Positions 35,386 through 47,360 of a stretch of 64,000 nucleotides of DNA are shown here, piece by piece. Made by a program: the position numbers and the translations under genes. Origin of the DNA: Malus domestica (lineage: Eukaryota > Streptophyta > Magnoliopsida > Rosales > Rosaceae); contig NC_091673.1 of NCBI RefSeq assembly GCF_042453785.1, positions 9,767,501 through 9,831,500 of the forward strand, given 5' to 3'. The notes below the pieces were generated by a model that was given only the letters and a program-made list of their open reading frames with translations, did no database searches and was not told the origin of the DNA. Each line of letters starts with the position of its first letter. The stretch's first letter is position 1.

Positions 35386-36159
35386 CGGCCATCCAAAATT
35401 TTGCTTTGTTCGTATCGGTTATATCCGATAGGGCCATGAGTGAAAAAAAATAATATTTAAACCATGTGTTTATTTATTTATTTTTAATCAATATAACATT
35501 TTAAAATAATAAAATCAGACATAATAGAGTACATCAAATGTTCATTTGTGTTTATGTGCCAGACAATGTGTTTTGTGACGCATTGAAAAAAATTGTTTGA
35601 ATTTCTTTGTATCTTGTTGCTTGCCTGTGAGGGAGCATAATCCTTATTACAAAAATGATAGAGCTTCAGATTGTAGTATGTTGTTATTATTCTCTCAGAA
35701 AATTAATGGCTCGTGGGAGTTGGATTCATTAGACTTTAGGGTCATGAGTGAAAAATAAATAAATTAAAATATGTGTTTATTTTTTATTTTTAATCAATAT
35801 AACATATTAAAATAATAAAATTTTCATTTATGTCTGTTATAACCGCCAGAATACTAAAATAATAACTGTCAGAAAGTAAAATAATAAAATAGTCAATTTC
35901 TATCGGTTATAACCGCTACCATGAACTTAAAAACCGCCATAATCTTCAAAAAAATATTTTTAAAAAAAGATTCAAAAATACTGTCGGTTATAACTGACAA
36001 GATTTTTTTTATATCCGCCAGAGCTTTATGTCAAATATAACAGACAAGATTTTTCTAATATCCGACACTAATTAAATGATGTGTCGGATATATTTTATCC
36101 GACAAGATTTTTCTAATATCCGCCACTATCATCCGTCATCAAAATTAAGCTATTTTGTG

Positions 36160-36434
36160 AATTAAACCAATTCGAGGTTTAAACCCGATTATGAACTTCT
36201 CCTACTTATATTCTTATAAACCTAATCACATTTCTTTTTTGGTTCATAGCCTAAGACCATTTTATTAAGGGGATTACCGATTGCGGTCCATTTGGTCCAG
36301 TGATAATGGGTGAAGTCCATATACAATTATATAATGATAATTGAGGTCCACTACATTAAAACATGTCATATGTGGATTATTTATTGGGTTACCTTGTTGC
36401 TTGAAATTTCACCCACTGCCATTCTCCAAAGAAA

Positions 36435-36438
<4 letters not shown>
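36160..36438. other. Intergenic, nothing recognised
   Basis: AT-rich, no feature supported. Confidence 0.5.

Positions 36439-36518
<80 letters not shown>
36439..36518. repeat. (TC)n microsatellite, 80 bp
   Basis: Forty uninterrupted TC units followed by a C-rich edge. Long 'Ser-Leu' frames across it are artefacts. Confidence 0.97.
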
Positions 36519-36520
<2 letters not shown>

Positions 36521-36659
36521 CCTTTCCCTCTCTCCTTCATAGTTAATTGGAAGCTGTTGGAAGCAGCCGGTTTTGACAAAAGGCTTGGGGAGTTTCATAC
36601 AGATCAAATGTTTTTTTTTTATTATAGTCAACATCTTCAGTAAGTAAACTGGGGTTTTG

Positions 36660-37120
36660 TTTGATTCGAGTTCATTATCCCAATCTGTATTGCAGGTTTA
36701 TTTAGATTAAATAAACGTATTGTGTAGGTAAATGTGTATGAATCAACCTGTGTTGTAGGTTAGTAGTCTAAATAAACCTATGTTGTAGATTAGTAACTTA
36801 GTGTTGTTAATAAACCCATGTTGTGGGTTCATTTGATTTGTTAACCTAAAAATAAGAGTCCTTAGATTTGTTAATAAACCTGATGGATTGCAAGTATTAC
36901 CAAATCTATGATGTAGATTAAGCCCCTTTAATTTGCCTTGGTTGCACGTTTGTAGATGTGACAAACCTTTCAACTAAGTCGTTTGTTTATTGTTTTGATC
37001 TTCACCTCGTAAACCTTTTAACCTTTTAACTTATTGGTGTTAATAAACCCATGTTGTAGGTTCATTAGATTTGTTATCCTAAAATAAGGTTCATCAGATT
37101 TGTTAATAAACATGATGAGT
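36660..37120. repeat. Degenerate tandem repeat around AATAAACC..TGTTGTAGGTT
   Basis: The words AATAAACCTATGTTGTAG, AATAAACCCATGTTGTGG and AATAAACCCATGTTGTAGG recur between 36690 and 37060, with GATTTGTTAATAAACCTGAT also repeated. No coding region. It may be a decayed minisatellite. Confidence 0.5.
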
Positions 37121-37794
37121 CCCAAGTAAAGGTTGCAAGTTTGGTCATGCGTGTGCTGGTTAGGAGCTGTGGTTCTTCTAAAAATGGCAGCTTATTAAAA
37201 AACGATTGTCAATGACAGTACAAAAGCAGAAGCAGTGTCTACTATGCTTCTAAAAAAAGTGTTATTCTTTCTTTCAAAAGCATAGTGAATAGTGTCAATT
37301 TAATGAAATTTTCAAATGATAAGTATACCCTGCATATTTTACAAAATTATAATCTTTGCTCCTGCATTATTCTCTTTGGTAATTATAAAATCACATCCAA
37401 TACCCTATTATTTTTAGTCATTTAACATATTCACAACAGTTTTATGCAAAAGTTTACTAAACACTCAAACACTGTTTTTATTTTATTTTTTTAAAAGCAC
37501 TTTTACCAAAAAGAAAAAAAAAAAACTTATCAAACACTCAACAAGTTTATTTTACAGATGTTTATTCTCATAGCACATCAAAAATAGTTTTTTATTTTTT
37601 TTAAAAGCACATTAATACGAAACTAGCTCAACATCTGGTAGAGAGTTTGGATTTGTTGCTTATGTCAATCAAAAGTTATATGAGGTAAATTAAAAACTGA
37701 AATAGACATACCTATTAAGTGTCACCGTTACAAATAATTATCATTTTGGAGTCCTAAACAACTCAGGGACATAATTAGGCCGACTCATCATTTG
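37121..37794. other. Intergenic, no gene seen
   Basis: It contains AAAAGCACTTTTACC / AAAAGCAGAAGCAG words in both orientations (37205-37620), which may be an old MITE. No ends were resolved. Confidence 0.35.
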
Positions 37795-38783
37795 AAAAAT
37801 TAAGGATATATTACACTTTACAACCTTAGGTTTTGGGTCTATTACAATCGCATACAACATCTTCAAAATATTTGATTTTCATACCTCACCTGCTATTTTT
37901 TTTCAATATAGTACCTCCGTTACATTTTTCATTCATTAATCCGTTAAGAGCTGAAGCGGCTGCCAAATTTGTGACATATGGCAAAAAAAAATTTATTATT
38001 CATTTAAAAATAATTAATTAAAGAAAAGTTAAAAAAAAAAAAACAAACAAACCGATAACCCATCTTCTTCCCTGACCCCCCCCCTGCAACCTAAACCCCC
38101 CATCCCACCTCACCCCCACCTCCCCCGCAACCCCTCATCCCCTAACCGCAACAGCAACCTCCTCTGTCCAAGGCTGCACCGCTCCTCTCTTGGATTCTCC
38201 ACCGTGAGCCCACCGCAGTTCTCTCTCTCTGCTCCTCTCCAATGGCAGCCATAACTCACGTCTCCATGAGAGCCTTAACCTCCTTCAAATGGAATGAGTC
38301 GGACCCAAGCCCATCGAACCTGCAGCCGCTGCTTTCCCACTACCAGCACCTTCCGTGCCCTCCATTGTTGAAGCACCGGTGCTCCGCCGTGCAATGCCCT
38401 TCAAGCCCACCGAGGAACCTAGCAGTGCCAATCTACCATGCCCATCATAAAAAACGTGGGGAAGAAGATGGGTTTTGGGTGTGGTTGGGGGGTTGCGGGC
38501 GAGGTGGGGTGGGGGAAGAAGATGGGTTCTGGGTTTTTTTTTTATTTTTAATTTTTTATAATTAATTATTTTTAATGAATAAAAATATATTTTTTGCCAC
38601 ATGGCACAACTGTGGAAGCCACGTTAGCTCTTAATGGGTTTATGGATGAAAAATGTAACAAATATACTATATTGAAATAAAATAGTAGATTAGGTATGAA
38701 AGTGAAATGTTTTGAAGATGTTGTATCCAATTGTAATAAATCCCAAACCTAAAATGGTAAAGTGTAATTTATCCAAAAATTAA
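37795..38783. mobile_element. Mutator-like element with ~240-bp terminal inverted repeats
   Basis: The element (37804-38774, 971 bp) is bounded by a perfect 9-bp duplication, AAAAATTAA, at 37795-37803 and 38775-38783. The arms (about 37804-38048 and 38530-38774) start GGATATATTACACTTTAC and GGATAAATTACACTTTAC and stay similar for some 240 bp. The 9-bp duplication and long arms mark a TIR-MULE. The interior (about 38050-38530) is GC-rich, unlike the arms, and has a plus frame starting MAAITHVSMRALTSFKWNES at 38242, which I do not recognise. That makes it a Pack-MULE candidate. Confidence 0.85.
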
Positions 38784-39454
38784 ATTTGCTTAGTTGGAAT
38801 AAAAGTAATGAATTAGTGTGTTGGATTAAACCTAATAACTAACTAAATTTTTGGTACAGAGCATTGCATCATTTATGTTTGCATGTCGGGTTGTGTTAAT
38901 CAAAAGATCATATAATTTTAACGTCGACCATTGTTAGAAACTTTTTGATAGACTTATTTGATATGCTTTTGTACGCGTGGGAAATGTGTTTTTATGTCCA
39001 TTTGTCATGCACGTACTAGTTCCACGTGGCGAACCAAAGGGTTTACATGTGGCAAGATTAAACGATGTACACGTACGACCACAATCCTATTTTGAGAGAA
39101 ACTATTTTTACGACTCAAAATGAACCTTTGAGATCACCAGATGGCTTAAGGAAAAGTCTTAGCTTCGCGTGAAGTATGAATTTCTCTAGGCTACGTACGT
39201 TGACAGACGAAACTTAACTATATAGGGATCGGAGACACACTTCGTCACTTCAAAAAAACTAGGGGCTAATTCGCGTTTAATTTGCTAAGAAAATGTTTAA
39301 TACAAATGCAGCTCAACAATTGTTCAAGTTAAGTTAATTACACAAAGCTTATTGTTACTACCCATTTACATAATTACATTGATCAAACTAACTCCCATCC
39401 AAGGCAGTGTTTCTTTTTTTCTTTTCTTTTATTTTTGAAAAAGAAAAGAAAAGA
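38784..39454. other. Upstream region of the HAK gene
   Basis: No coding sequence or recognisable TE. A CACGTGG-type G-box-like word (ttccACGTGGcg) occurs near 39022. Function is unknown. Confidence 0.35.
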
Positions 39455-39751
39455 ACATATCCTAGGAAATAGGAACCTAAAAATACGTACATACACACAC
39501 TATACGCGTAACTAGTTTGCCAGAGTCTTCCGCGTCTTTACATATAACATATTCTAGGAAATGGAAGCCTAAAAATACGTACATACATGCACTAGTTTCT
39601 CTGAGTCTTACATGCGTCTTCACCTATAAAACTCAAGGGTAGATACGAGGTAGAAGATAGTCATTTAAGAAGCGTTTCTTTTCTCATTTATACAGTCATC
39701 TTTGAGTTGAGAGGGAGGAAAACAAGATAAACTAAGGACAAAAAGAAAAGG
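39455..39751 (+). promoter_or_regulatory. HAK gene proximal promoter with a tandem duplication
   Basis: A ~90-bp unit is present twice, at about 39455-39538 and 39546-39620. Shared words are ATATCCTAGGAAAT/ATATTCTAGGAAAT, CCTAAAAATACGTACATACA, CTAGTTT and GAGTCTT. A TATA box (CTATAAAA, 39624-39631) follows directly, about 120 bp before the start codon. Each unit carries an ACGTAC core. The arrangement suggests a doubled regulatory module; activity is not known. Confidence 0.65.
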
Positions 39752-42700
39752 ATGGGAGAGAATTCGGAGACTACCGATGAACCGAGGATATCGATGCGTC
39801 GGGTAGACTCACTCAATTTGGAGGCTGGAAAAGTTTCCATGCCTAATCATCATGGCTCAAACGTACGTTTATATTCCAACCCTAAATCACTAATTCTTTT
39901 TAATTGTCACAAAGACTGGATATTTATTTTTCGTCGTATGTAGGTTTTAATATGTCAACTTTTTGTTTCTTTTTTCATTTCAGATGAGTTGGAAGACAAC
40001 GATCGGTTTAGCATTCCAGAGCATAGGGATAGTGTATGGGGACATCGGGACATCTCCGCTCTATGTATTCTCAAGCACTTTTCCTAATGGTATTGACCAC
40101 AAGGATGACATTCTGGGGGTGTTGTCTCTCATCATCTATACCATATTGCTCGTACCCTTGGTTAAGTATGTCTTAATCGTCTTGTGGGCTAATGATAATG
40201 GTGAAGGTACGTGTGATATTTAATTAAGTTAATTCAATTACTTCTTTCGTTCTTTTAGGTTGTAGCTTAGATTCTAGCAACCTAATTCCATCAATATCAA
40301 ATCGTTTTAGGTATTTTCACACATACACAGTACACACGCATATATGCACTAAGTGGCGCTTCACCTACAAGGTTTAATTATTAACAGTTCGGATTGTAAA
40401 CATACTATCTCATTTTATTTTATGTTTCAACAATCGGAACCGTCCATTAACTTTTTTCACATGAACTAATTATCATGTATATTAATTTATAGGGGGAACA
40501 TTTGCGTTGTATTCGTTGATATGCCGGTATGCGAAGGTGAGCTTAATTCCAAATACGCAGCCAGAAGACAGAGAGCTATCCAACTACAAACTTGAAATTT
40601 CATCGGAGTTAAAAAGGTCCCAAGCGATAAAAAAGAAGCTTGAGAATAGTAAATATGCTAAATACACACTTTTCTTTATCACCATTATGGGAACTTCCAT
40701 GGTGATTGGAGATGGGGTTCTTACTCCATGCATTTCAGGTAACTAACTATTACTACTTTAATCAGTGGCACGCATTCTCTTAGAATTATTTACTGTGCTA
40801 TTTATGGAATAAATAATTAATTCCTACACCCTTATTTAGTGTGCTATTCAAGATTTAACCAAAGTGTTAAATTTGTGTGCAGTTCTTTCTGCAGTGAGCG
40901 GGATCAAGTCACTAGGCGCAAGTATGCATGTTTTAATTATTTCTTACATACGCTGCAAGTTAATTAAACCTTAATAACGATAAGACCATGCATATATAGC
41001 ATTATTTGTCAACGTTGAAATTTGACGAAAAATTTATCGAACCCAGATGCTGTTGTGGGGATTTCGGTAGCAATCTTGATCGTTCTCTTCGCTGTTCAAC
41101 AATTTGGGACTGATAAAGTGGGCTTCAGCTTTGCTCCTATTATCTTGTTGTGGTTCGCCTTCATCAGTGGCATCGGTCTTTACAACTTAATCGTATATGA
41201 CGTTACTGTCTTACGTGCTTTCAATCCAGCTTACTTCATTTACTACTTCCATAGAAATGGAAAAAAGGCATGGATTTCCCTTGGGGGAGTAGTGCTCTGC
41301 ATTACTGGTAAATTAACCAACGTTTGTATTTTAATACCATATGAAATTTCCCTGTGAATCGTTTATATATATGTCCATTAGAAATTGCTAATTGTAGTGA
41401 CATAAATTAACTAGGGACCGAGGCCATGTTTGCTGATCTGGGTCACTTCAGTGTTCGAGCAATCCAAGTAATAATTTAAGAAAATGCATGCATTAATTTT
41501 TATACTTCAAAAACGCATCACCCTTATCAGCATTGCTTGAATTTTAAACGATCGTTTAGTACTGCTGCTAATGGAAATATTAATGTCTTCTTGTAGCTTA
41601 GTTTCACTTGCTGCACATTTCCGGCAATACTTTTTGCATATTTTGGGCAAGCAGCATTTCTCACCAAGTTCCCGGACAAAGTGTCAGATACCTTCTACGC
41701 TTCAATTCCACGTGCGTTCTCATGATTTCTCATTAAGGCAATTTATACGAGTAATGTTGTTTGTACCACATTTACTAAACGAACCACTCGGTTAGTAATT
41801 TTGATACAAATAATTTGTCTGAACCGCACATAGTACACATACTTATGTGTTTAATAATCAGTTAATTAGTGTATAATATATATCTATATCGATGTTTACA
41901 TACGTGTGTATTCGTGTGAATACAGACGCTATCTACTGGCCCACATTTGTGGTGGCCGTTTTAGCTGCCATTATTGCCAGTCAAGCTCTGATAACGGGGA
42001 CATTTTCAATTATCTCCCAGTCCCTAAGTATGGGTTCTTTCCCTCGAGTAAAGATTGTTCACACCTCAGCAAAGAACGAGGGCCAAGTCTACATACCCGA
42101 GATTAACTACATACTTATGATTTTTTGTGTTATCATAACTGTGGCCTTCAAGACCACAGAGAAAATTGGCAATGCATATGGAATTGCGGTGGTTAGTGTG
42201 ATGCTGATCACAACATGCATGCTCACTTTAATCATGCTAGTCATATGGAAGACAAGCATATTCTTGATTGCTATTTTCTTCGTGGTGTTCATTTTGATCG
42301 AAGGGGTTTATTTTTCTTCGGTTCTATTCAAGTTCATCGAAGGTGGTTACCTTCCGTTGTGCTTCGCCGCATTCCTAATGATGATTATGACGATCTGGCA
42401 TTATGTGCACAAACAAAGTTACATTTATGAGCTCAACAACAAGGTGTCTAGTGAGTACATGAAGAAACTGGCCTCTAACCCTGACATTAAGCGCGTCCCA
42501 GGAATAGGGCTTTTGTATTCAGAACTTGTTCAAGGAATGCCTCCTATATTTGCTCATTTAGTTGCCAATATACCCTCAGTGCATTCAGTTGTGGTTGTTG
42601 TGACGATTAAGCCCCTACCGGTGAGCAAAGTGTTGTTGGAGGAGAGGTTTTTGTTTCGACAGTTGGAGCCCAGAGGGTACAGGATCTTCCGCTGTGTGGT

Positions 42701-43064
42701 GCGCAACGGTTACAACGATATAGTTGAGGATCCTGTGGAGTTTGAGAAGCAGCTGGTTGAGAATTTGAAAGATTTCATTCGCAATCAACAGATGTTAGAT
42801 GAAGATCAAGCTGCAACGGATAGCCAGAACACTCGGGCAACGGCCGACGAGGAAATTGAGTTTGTGCAAGAGGCAATGGACAAAAGTACTGTGTATCTGA
42901 TGGGAGAGACACAAGTGGTGGCAGGAGAGAAATCTTCCTGGTTCAAAAAGATTGTTGTCAACTACGTGTACGATTTCTTGAAGAAAAACTTTAGGCAAGC
43001 TGATAGCTTGATGGCAATTCCAAAGACCAGGCTTGTTAGGGTTGGAATGACCTATGAGATATAA
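39752..43064 (+). CDS. HAK/KUP/KT potassium transporter, HAK5-like
   Basis: Eight exons with GT-AG introns: 39752-39862, 39984-40206, 40493-40738, 40883-40921, 41047-41307, 41415-41467, 41597-41711 and 41926-43064, totalling about 728 residues. The order matches plant HAK proteins: [19 protein letters not shown] (first membrane segment), [18 protein letters not shown] (conserved GGTFALYSL), [64 protein letters not shown] and a C-terminal cytosolic domain ending RVGMTYEI. About 10-12 membrane segments are expected in the first ~500 residues. These carriers import K+ (often with H+) at the plasma membrane; cluster I members such as HAK5 are root high-affinity carriers. It is a little shorter than the usual ~780. 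Exon 4 is only 39 nt. The exon 7/8 join gives SIPHAIYWP, with His where Asp is more usual. No stops: probably functional. Confidence 0.92.
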
Positions 43065-43850
43065 TTAAGCTACTCGGCGTGTTTCTAAATGCTACCGGCC
43101 TTCGCACTTCACCTGCCACTTTCTACTTCCCGTTCAATTTTTGCTTATATGTACACCCTAGATAAAAACTTATAACTATTAGTTTACTTTTCGCCCAATA
43201 AAATTTAACGTAAGTGTATCGATCGAAACCCTAGTTTTTTTAATGTTTTGTTCCCTCATTTTTAAATATTACTTTTGTTCCCAAGCGCTTTCATTATTAA
43301 AAGTGTTTCTATTTATAGCACATCGATATTTTTAATACTAATAGATGTGTTTCCTGAAAGAAACACATAACAAGTAATAGAGTGCAAGAAGAAATTAACT
43401 TGTAAGCATTGTTCCAAAAAGGATCATAGGCAGTGTCTAGGCGCTAGGCGGAGACCGAACACCCCGATTAGAGGTTAGGCCTTTAGAAAATCGGTGAAGC
43501 CTCTAGGCGGTTCCCTTTTTGTTTCTTTTTTTTTTTTAGGTTAAAGGTTTGAAGATAATTTTCTTGTAAAATAACTCTAGACTTTCTTTCTTGTAAAATA
43601 ACTTTGACTACATATTTCATTTTATGTATTCAATCAATTGTAGACACTTATTTAGATGTTGTTATTGTTATATAATAAATTAAATTAAAAATTTTGCCTA
43701 GGTCTCTGCCTGCAGTCTCACTGGCACATTTTTAAAAGTTACATATAGAAATAAACTTAGAAGTTACATATAGAAATAATATTCATAAAAAATAAACTCA
43801 GAACTAAAATTTGGAGGTCAGTCTCAACTTTAAATTTCATCTAGCCAGCT
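43065..43850. other. HAK 3' flank
   Basis: 43430-43520 contains GTCTAGGCGCTAGGCGG and CCTCTAGGCGG words, with GCCTAGGTCTCTGCC near 43697. These are seen at the ends of a common plant short repeat, but boundaries could not be set. Confidence 0.3.
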
Positions 43851-43908
43851 AGTAGCTAGTCGTCATTTCGTTTGCCCCAAAAAAAAAAAAAGTAGCTAGT
43901 CGTCATTT
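43851..43908 (+). mobile_element. 22-bp insertion with poly(A) and 18-bp target duplication
   Basis: AGTAGCTAGTCGTCATTT occurs at 43851-43868 and again at 43891-43908, without mismatch. Between them are 22 bases, CGTTTGCCCC plus twelve A. A long target duplication and poly(A) tail is the trace of LINE-machinery retroposition, here truncated to almost nothing. Confidence 0.65.
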
Positions 43909-44148
43909 ATAAATTTTCAAAGGGACACTTTGGATGTGGTTCCTAACCACAAATGTTCTTTGACTAAAACTTTTGTGGTTTTTAGTTTTTAATCGAAGTC
44001 CCTAACATAAATGTAATAATATATTTCTATGTAGGTTATTATATTTTTAAATTAAAAATGAAATTTGTAGTTATTTATATTAATGAGATTTTAAATAAAA
44101 CCCATAATTTATGGGATTAAAAATATTAAAGATGAATTATACTCTCCA

Positions 44149-44182
<34 letters not shown>

Positions 44183-44753
44183 CATGGGTACGTTCATCAA
44201 ACTCACCAAAAATTATTGTACCAAAACATGAGTACATTTTTCAAAAACACAAAAAAAAAAAAAAAAGGATATTAGGCTTAATAACATTATTAAATTTCTT
44301 CTGTTAAACTGGACATGGATACATTCCCAAATCAACGAAATAGAATGTACCCATATAAGTTTAAAAAATGGATTAGAGAAAAGATTGAAGAATTTTATAT
44401 AAAGAATGGGTACATTTTATATGAAAAAGGGTATATTTTTCATATAACAAATTGGTATATTTTAAGAATGGGAACATATAATTTAATGGGTACAAACTTA
44501 TTTTATTTTTATTTTTAATATTTTGAAATGTTTGAATTGAAAATTAATTAGGAGTTTAATAAGGGTGTGAGTATTAAAACTCTATATCAATTACTAATTT
44601 TTATTCTAAAAATTATGTAACTTACATGTAATTTATTAATATGTTAATGATAGGGACTTTAATCAAAATCTAAAAATTGATAAAGTCTTGGTCAATGAAC
44701 AATAGAAATTAGGGACCGGATACTAATTTTTCCATTTTCAAAGAATGAGGAAT
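43909..44753. other. Intergenic, AT-rich
   Basis: It includes (AT)n at about 44150-44175 and repeated GGGTACATTTT-like words near 44370-44480. No gene. Confidence 0.5.
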
Positions 44754-44758
44754 ATAAG

Positions 44759-45929
44759 TGTTTGGGTTAATATTTGAACATTGGACCTAGATGAAGGAAA
44801 ACCCAAGGATGCCAACTAAAAGGGGATTTGCCCAAAGTCCAGCACCAAGCCCAAAGGCAAAGTGAATCATTCTCAGCTAAGATACAAGCCACGTGCTTAC
44901 CATTGAAGTGACAAGTGATGAACACTAACCTACTACCAACCAAAGAACATTTTCTAGTGGCATTCCAAGTAAAAAGCTAACGACTCACAACCTTTTAGAT
45001 GTTTTCGGGTAAGAGCACAATCACAGCAGTCGAGCTAATTGACCTATAAAAGGAGGAAAAGGCCCCAGAAACAAGGACACTTCACCAATCAAACAAACAA
45101 ACATACAAACTCTGCTCTCAAGCCAGATTTGCATCCAAAAGTTGAAATCAAACTAGATTCAGCCATTTTTAGCAACAAGCTATTTCTTGTCTAGTTTAAA
45201 AGCTCTGTTATCTCCCTTAGTGGCATAGTATCGATTCCCTTGTGTAAACTTGTTTACCATTCATCCTTTTTTAGCATATAAACCCTCGTTAATTCAAAGA
45301 GAAGTGATTGCAAAAGGTTCAACCTTGACAGACAAGGTGAAATCTTGCCCGACACTCTTTGTTTGTTTTCTAAATTTGTAGATCTATTACTTAATGCATT
45401 CTCCAGTATGTATTCAAGTTATTTCCACCTATTTTCCCACTTTAAGAGTCTCATTTGAATCTGGATCCGGCTAGTTTAATGGATATGTTATCATTAAAAG
45501 CAATCTAGGACCAAACAACTAACTTAAGGGGATATGGACTCCTTTCATTCAAACATACAAGACCATGAACTAAAATTCCTTGTTTACAAGCAAGAAAAAG
45601 AACTTAATGTAGACTTAACCCATCCGTGACAATCCTTTGATAATAAGAAGTCCGAGTAACTTGGGGTGCAAGTAATCGACTTAAAACACTCTTGTTCTAC
45701 ATCTGCTATACTGAGATAGCAGTGGCACACCTAGCACTCAGTTAGTTTTGATTGCGAGCCTCAAGGCCTACACCTAAGGCCCCACAAAGGCACCTTTCAA
45801 AACTAACATTGTCCTCTTCTTGTAGCACATCAACAAGCAAGAGCCCGACTACACATCCAAAGTGCCAATCCATTGGGGAGCTGTGCTGAGGTCCGAGGAT
45901 CATTCTCCAGAGAAATCTTCGCCCGAACA
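44759..45929 (+). repeat. 5' LTR of the gypsy element
   Basis: 1171 bp, starting TGTTTGGGTTAATATTTG and ending CTTCGCCCGAACA. A CTATAAAAGGAGG TATA box lies at about 45045. It is collinear with 59349-60505. Confidence 0.93.
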
Positions 45930-46749
45930 TAGTTTTGGCATGCCCAGTGGGACCTCCATATAGTCTTGTATGCCAAGAAAGAGAATGAAGGAGAAAACCT
46001 TTAGGCGGAACGCAAAATACGAGCCACCCCAGTGTATACCAAGATCAAACATGACAAATCATCCAGAGTATTTTCCTTCCCTGCAAAGACCAACTATTCT
46101 AGAAGGCTCGACTTCATCCGAGAAGTCAGGGGGGAAAGGTAACCAATGAAGATTTGCAACCCACCATGGTACAAATGCTGAAAAGTATGGAGAATATCAC
46201 TCTGGAAACCATATGAGAATTAAGCAGACTCTGTTCTTTAACAGGAAATTTGCAAAGAAGATTAAATCTGGAGTACTATACTCCAAAAAATGGTTATGCC
46301 AAGGAAGTGATAAGAAAGGCTAGTCTTGATAAAGAACTAGTTATCCCCCTATTTCCTTTGCTTGAGGAAAAGAGGGATAAAGGAAAAAAAACAAGGAAGG
46401 ATCTGGAGCTAGTCAGCCAGTGTTAAAGGAGATCCTAGAAGCGGAGTTGCCTGACCCCCTATTATTTTCACTAGATAATAGGGGGTAGAGCAAGCAATAA
46501 AGAAAGAAGTATGGGATGCCCTAGTTAATCGAAGAATCCAGTGGAAAAGGCGAGCCTACCAAGGTAGACAAGCCTCCTCCTTATAGGCCCCCACCATTGG
46601 GCTGTAAGGGAGGGGATGCCAAGTAGAGACAGCCCGACCCAAAAAATGAAACCATCTCGAGCAATGATCGCAGCCCGAAATGGGGAACCCCACATACCCC
46701 ATACAACAATACAGCTAACCAGCAGATCATAAACGGGTTAGTTGAGTTA

Positions 46750-47360
46750 AGAAAGATGGTGGCCTAGAATGCTCAACCCCAAGCTCGCCCATTGTTCACG
46801 ATCACCTACCAAAAGCCATACCCGGAGTATATTGATAAGCATAATCCTTTTCCACTCAACTTCAAGATGCCCGTGCTTCCCACTTTTAGTGAGGATGATG
46901 ACAGTGTATCCTTTAAAGATGACATCTTCAAGTTCTCCATCCATTGTGTGGCATTCGAAGACAATCTAATTAGAAGTTAAGATTGTTTGGGAACTCGTTG
47001 GTTGGCCTAGAATCTCAATGGTATTCTCTATTGCCCCCTAATTCTATTGCTAATTGGGGGCAAATGGAGATGGATTTCCATGAGCAGTTCTATAGGATGG
47101 AGCCCGAGATGTCTATCAATGATTTAGTAGAGGTGAAGTAATATGAACATGAGTCTACAGAAAACTTCATGATGAGGTTCAGAAGGACATGAATGAGGTG
47201 CCAATTCTCTATCAATCATGCCTAACTCATATCCATTGCTCAAAATGCCTTGAGACTACCTTTGAGGAAGAATTTTTATAATGTACAGTTCAATGAGTTG
47301 CAAGAGTTGGTGATTGTTGCCACAAAGTATAAGAAGTTGTTGCTTAAAGAACAATAAGCG
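46750..47360 (+). pseudogene. gag remnant
   Basis: Frames joined across frameshifts read TYQKPYPEYIDKHNPFPLNF, KMPVLPTFSEDDDSVSF, then QMEMDFHEQFYRMEPEMSI, ENFMMRFRR and ALRLPLRKNFYNVQFNELQE, as in the gag core of plant Tat/Athila-type gypsy elements. Several stops (for example VEVK-stop) show decay. 45952-46749, upstream, is likely leader and N-terminal gag without a clear frame. Confidence 0.8.

Larger units (their letters stand above)
32673..36159. mobile_element. CACTA-like element carrying an APC5 fragment
   Basis: The left end reads CTACAAAATTATCTATAACT and the right end, inward, CACAAAATAGC. Both ends are packed with inverted-repeat words such as GTCGG...CCGACAGAAA and CTGTCGGTTATAACCGACAG (32695-32980, 33855-33950, 35820-36130), a CACTA-type subterminal structure. 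The very ends are degenerate and no clear 3-bp duplication was found. No transposase was seen. The interior has captured gene exons and a ~347-bp tandem array. Confidence 0.65.

Noticed and set aside
36310..36643. Ser-Leu and Arg-Glu repeat frames
   Set aside because: Produced by the (TC)n microsatellite.
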